A program made the position numbers and the translations under genes. A DNA stretch of 15,421 nucleotides, taken from Lactobacillaceae bacterium. Its GTDB lineage: Bacteria > Bacillota > Bacilli > Lactobacillales > Lactobacillaceae. The stretch's first letter is position 1. Each line of letters opens with the position of its first letter. The notes under the pieces were generated by a model that was given only the letters and a program-made list of their open reading frames with translations, had not been told where the DNA came from and ran no database searches. Positions 13,525 to 15,421 of the stretch are shown here, piece by piece. The stretch is taken from contig JAITDY010000031.1 of assembly GCA_031282325.1 (NCBI GenBank), forward strand, positions 1 through 15,421. Direction: 5' to 3'.

Positions 13525-13562
13525 AAAAATAGATAGAAGAATTATTCTCCTATCTATTTTTT
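13524..13562 (-). terminator. Strong terminator after hsdM, abutting the silent cassette
   Basis: A very long hairpin. AAAAAATAGATAG (13524-13536) pairs with CTATCTATTTTTT (13550-13562), and an inner AGAA/TTCT stem closes a three-base loop. On the minus strand the junction is a G-U wobble and a run of T follows; on the plus strand it is an A-C mismatch, so it should work best on the minus strand, ending hsdM. It would shield the cassette and integrase from hsdM transcription. Confidence 0.85.
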
Positions 13563-13625
13563 AATACGATATTTTTGTAATTTAAACATTTTTTGCAAAA
13601 AAATAAATGAATTATTTTATTATAA

Positions 13626-15221
13626 CTAGATACCTAAAATTTTAAATTGTTCTTCAATTTCTTTTTCCAGTTGATGTATTTCCTCATCATCCTTGGCAAT
13701 CAAATCTTTTACTTCTTGAAGATCAATAGGTTCTTCCTCTTCAAATGTATCAACATAACGTGGAATATTCAAATTAAAATCGTTATTCTTAATTTCTTCA
13801 AAACTAGCAAGGTGAGCATATTTTTCAACGTCTTCTCTTTTTATAAATGTATTAATAATTTTTTCAACATTAGCATTTGAAAGTGTGTTTTGGTTTTTAC
13901 CTTTTTCATATTCATTCGATGCATCAATAAAGAGAACATCATTATTCTTACGATTCTTTTTAAAAACTAAAATCGTTGTTGGGATACTCGTTCCATAGAA
14001 AAGATTTGCCGGTAAACCAATAACCGCGTCCAAATAATTCTTTTCAATTAAGGTTTGTCTAATTTTTCCTTCTGCTGCTCCACGAAAAAGAACACCGTGT
14101 GGTAAAACAATTGCCATACTTCCAGTTTGATTCAAGTGATAAATACTGTGCAAAATAAAGGCATAGTCTGCTTTTGAAGCAGGGGCTAACTTTCCATACT
14201 CACTAAAACGTGGATCTTTCATTTTTGAATCTTTATTATCCCATTTAGCTGAGTAGGGCGGATTTGTAACAACTGCATCAAATGAACGTGGTGAATTAAT
14301 ACCTTTTTCATTAGGACCATCTGGCCAATCATTTTCCAAAGTATCTGCATTGTTAAGATTCATATTGTTAAATGTCACATCATGCATCATCAAATTCATG
14401 CGTGCCAAATTATAGGTTGTCGTATTTAATTCTTGACCGTAATACTTGATTGCTCCAGCTTTACCACCATGTGGTAATTCATTACCAACTGTTAAGAGTA
14501 AAGAACCACTCCCCATGGTTGGATCATATACTGTGAATGATTCTCCTGTTTCTTTAACATCTGTTGTCACAAGTTTTGCTAAAATCTGACTCACTTGATG
14601 AGGAGTATAGAACTCCCCGCCTTTTTTGCCGGCTGATGCTGCAAATTGTCCTATTAGATATTCATAGATTTCTCCGAGAACATCTTTACCATTTTCTTCT
14701 TTATACTTAATATCATCAACTAATTTCACAATGTTATTTAAAGATTTGGCACGAGCTGTTGTAGATGCTCCTAAACGTGAGTCTCCTAGATTAATATCAT
14801 TAAAAACACCACTAAAATCTCTAGATGCCTCTTTGTTTAATTCGGCATTTTTGTTAAAGTTATCAAAAATAGTTTGATAATCACTTGGAATTACCTGTGC
14901 GTTATCAATTTTTTCATTTAAAGATACCCATGTATCATTTGGAGCAATTGCATAACCAAGCATAGATGAAATATCATCTAAATAATCCGCTAAATCATTC
15001 CCATTTGCTTCAGCTTTATAAGCTTCGTTTGCTGTTGTTCCTTCGGGTATGTCGATAACATGATTACTTACCAAATAATCTTCTTGGTGTTCTGAAAGAT
15101 AACGGTAAAACATAAAAGCTAAAATATAGTTTTTAAATTCACCTGCATCCATATTTCCTCGTAGTTCGTTCGCCATTGCCCATAGCTTGCTGGTAATAGT
15201 TTGTATATTATTTTCTGACAT
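13626..15221 (-). CDS. hsdM: Type I restriction-modification system methyltransferase subunit HsdM
   Basis: A 531-residue N6-adenine methyltransferase subunit, full length for the family. The helical N-terminal domain (about 8-150) starts IQTITSKLWAMANELRGNMD. GEFYTP (203-208) precedes the SAM-binding motif I DPTMGSGSLL (233-242), and motif IV NPPY is at 320-323. A C-terminal coiled-coil-like acidic tail (about 497-531) probably contacts HsdS. With two HsdM and one HsdS it methylates the target site; with HsdR it restricts unmethylated DNA. The ATG at 15221 has AAAGGAG upstream and lies 27 bases after the hsdS stop codon, so the two are co-transcribed. The order S then M is less usual than M then S. 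No hsdR is seen; it may lie beyond 15421. Confidence 0.95.
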   Translation of the reverse strand: MSENNIQTITSKLWAMANELRGNMDAGEFKNYILAFMFYRYLSEHQEDYLVSNHVIDIPEGTTANEAYKAEANGNDLADYLDDISSMLGYAIAPNDTWVSLNEKIDNAQVIPSDYQTIFDNFNKNAELNKEASRDFSGVFNDINLGDSRLGASTTARAKSLNNIVKLVDDIKYKEENGKDVLGEIYEYLIGQFAASAGKKGGEFYTPHQVSQILAKLVTTDVKETGESFTVYDPTMGSGSLLLTVGNELPHGGKAGAIKYYGQELNTTTYNLARMNLMMHDVTFNNMNLNNADTLENDWPDGPNEKGINSPRSFDAVVTNPPYSAKWDNKDSKMKDPRFSEYGKLAPASKADYAFILHSIYHLNQTGSMAIVLPHGVLFRGAAEGKIRQTLIEKNYLDAVIGLPANLFYGTSIPTTILVFKKNRKNNDVLFIDASNEYEKGKNQNTLSNANVEKIINTFIKREDVEKYAHLASFEEIKNNDFNLNIPRYVDTFEEEEPIDLQEVKDLIAKDDEEIHQLEKEIEEQFKILGI

Positions 15222-15248
15222 TTATATATATCTCCTTTTATTTCGCTT

Positions 15249-15421
15249 TTAAATAAACATTTGCTGTAATAACGCTTTTTTCTGTAATTTTAAATGTTCC
15301 AACCTACGCTGATGAATGGTTATGAGCTGATCGAGGTTTTTGAAGAAAGAACCGATCTGGATTTGTTCTTCTTGTGCAGGAATGTATATTAAAGCTTCTT
15401 TGATATCATTCGAGTTAATAC
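15249..15421 (-). CDS. hsdS: HsdS specificity subunit, C-terminal part (5' part outside the window)
   Basis: The last 57 codons of a type I specificity subunit, read on the minus strand. INSNDIKEALIYIPAQEEQ closes a recognition domain. GSFFKNLDQLITIHQRRLEH and then LKLQKKALLQQMFI form the conserved C-terminal helix that bridges the two HsdM subunits. The stop is at 15249-15251. Unlike the cassette at 12922-13524, this copy has the complete C-terminal helix, so it is the expressed gene, provided its unseen 5' end is intact. It recognises DNA and sets the methylation sequence. Its 47-bp segment at 15301-15347 is repeated in the cassette beyond hsdM. Confidence 0.88.
   Translation of the reverse strand, partial: INSNDIKEALIYIPAQEEQIQIGSFFKNLDQLITIHQRRLEHLKLQKKALLQQMFI
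15301..15347. repeat. hsdS repeat, copy 2 (in the expressed gene)
   Basis: This is the partner of 13011-13057, in the same orientation, 2,290 bp away, with 44 of 47 bases identical. Mismatches fall at repeat positions 21, 27 and 35. It encodes FFKNLDQLITIHQRR of the expressed HsdS. Confidence 0.85.

Overview
The window is very AT-rich (roughly 30% GC by eye) and looks like a chromosomal segment of a low-GC Lactobacillaceae relative. The signs are compact genes with AGGAG-type ribosome sites, a LexA gene with a Bacillus-type SOS box next to ynzC and yneF, a guanine-type purine riboswitch, a DUF1831-like protein and a type I restriction locus with its own recombinase. I cannot name the genus. 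No rRNA, tRNA, CRISPR array or intact insertion sequence was seen.

Layout. Bases 1-2580 hold a minus-strand block: a ring-cleaving dioxygenase and a carboxylesterase (an mhqO-mhqD-like quinone/electrophile detoxification pair), then a DUF1831-like protein and a stand-alone TipAS-like domain. Bases 2576-6016 form a purine unit: a strong promoter, a guanine-type riboswitch with a terminator, an NCS2 purine permease, a broken old-yellow-enzyme gene and the MTA/SAH nucleosidase. Bases 6017-6512 are non-coding, with hairpins and short repeats. Bases 6513-8999 are a tightly overlapping minus-strand operon. It encodes a small Sec-secreted protein, two FtsX/MacB-like membrane proteins and an ABC ATPase, and resembles a lactococcin-972-type bacteriocin/immunity cassette with a divergent peptide and a split permease. 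Bases 9052-11995 are housekeeping: a GIY-YIG protein, a TrmN6-like methyltransferase, a PlsC-like acyltransferase, YneF, YnzC (DUF896) and LexA.

Bases 12050-15421 are a type I restriction-modification locus on the minus strand. It contains the 3' end of hsdS, then hsdM, a strong terminator hairpin, a start-less hsdS target-recognition cassette, and a tyrosine recombinase. The cassette and the expressed hsdS share a 47-bp repeat (44/47 identical). hsdS homology in the cassette stops exactly at the edge of this repeat. This suggests a specificity-shuffling system that swaps silent recognition domains into the active hsdS.

The points most worth a second look are the secreted-peptide/ABC operon, the hsdS shuffling locus with its unusual gene order, the decayed oxidoreductase inside the riboswitch-controlled unit, and three genes whose perfect -10 box sits 6-7 bases before the start codon, suggesting leaderless mRNAs.
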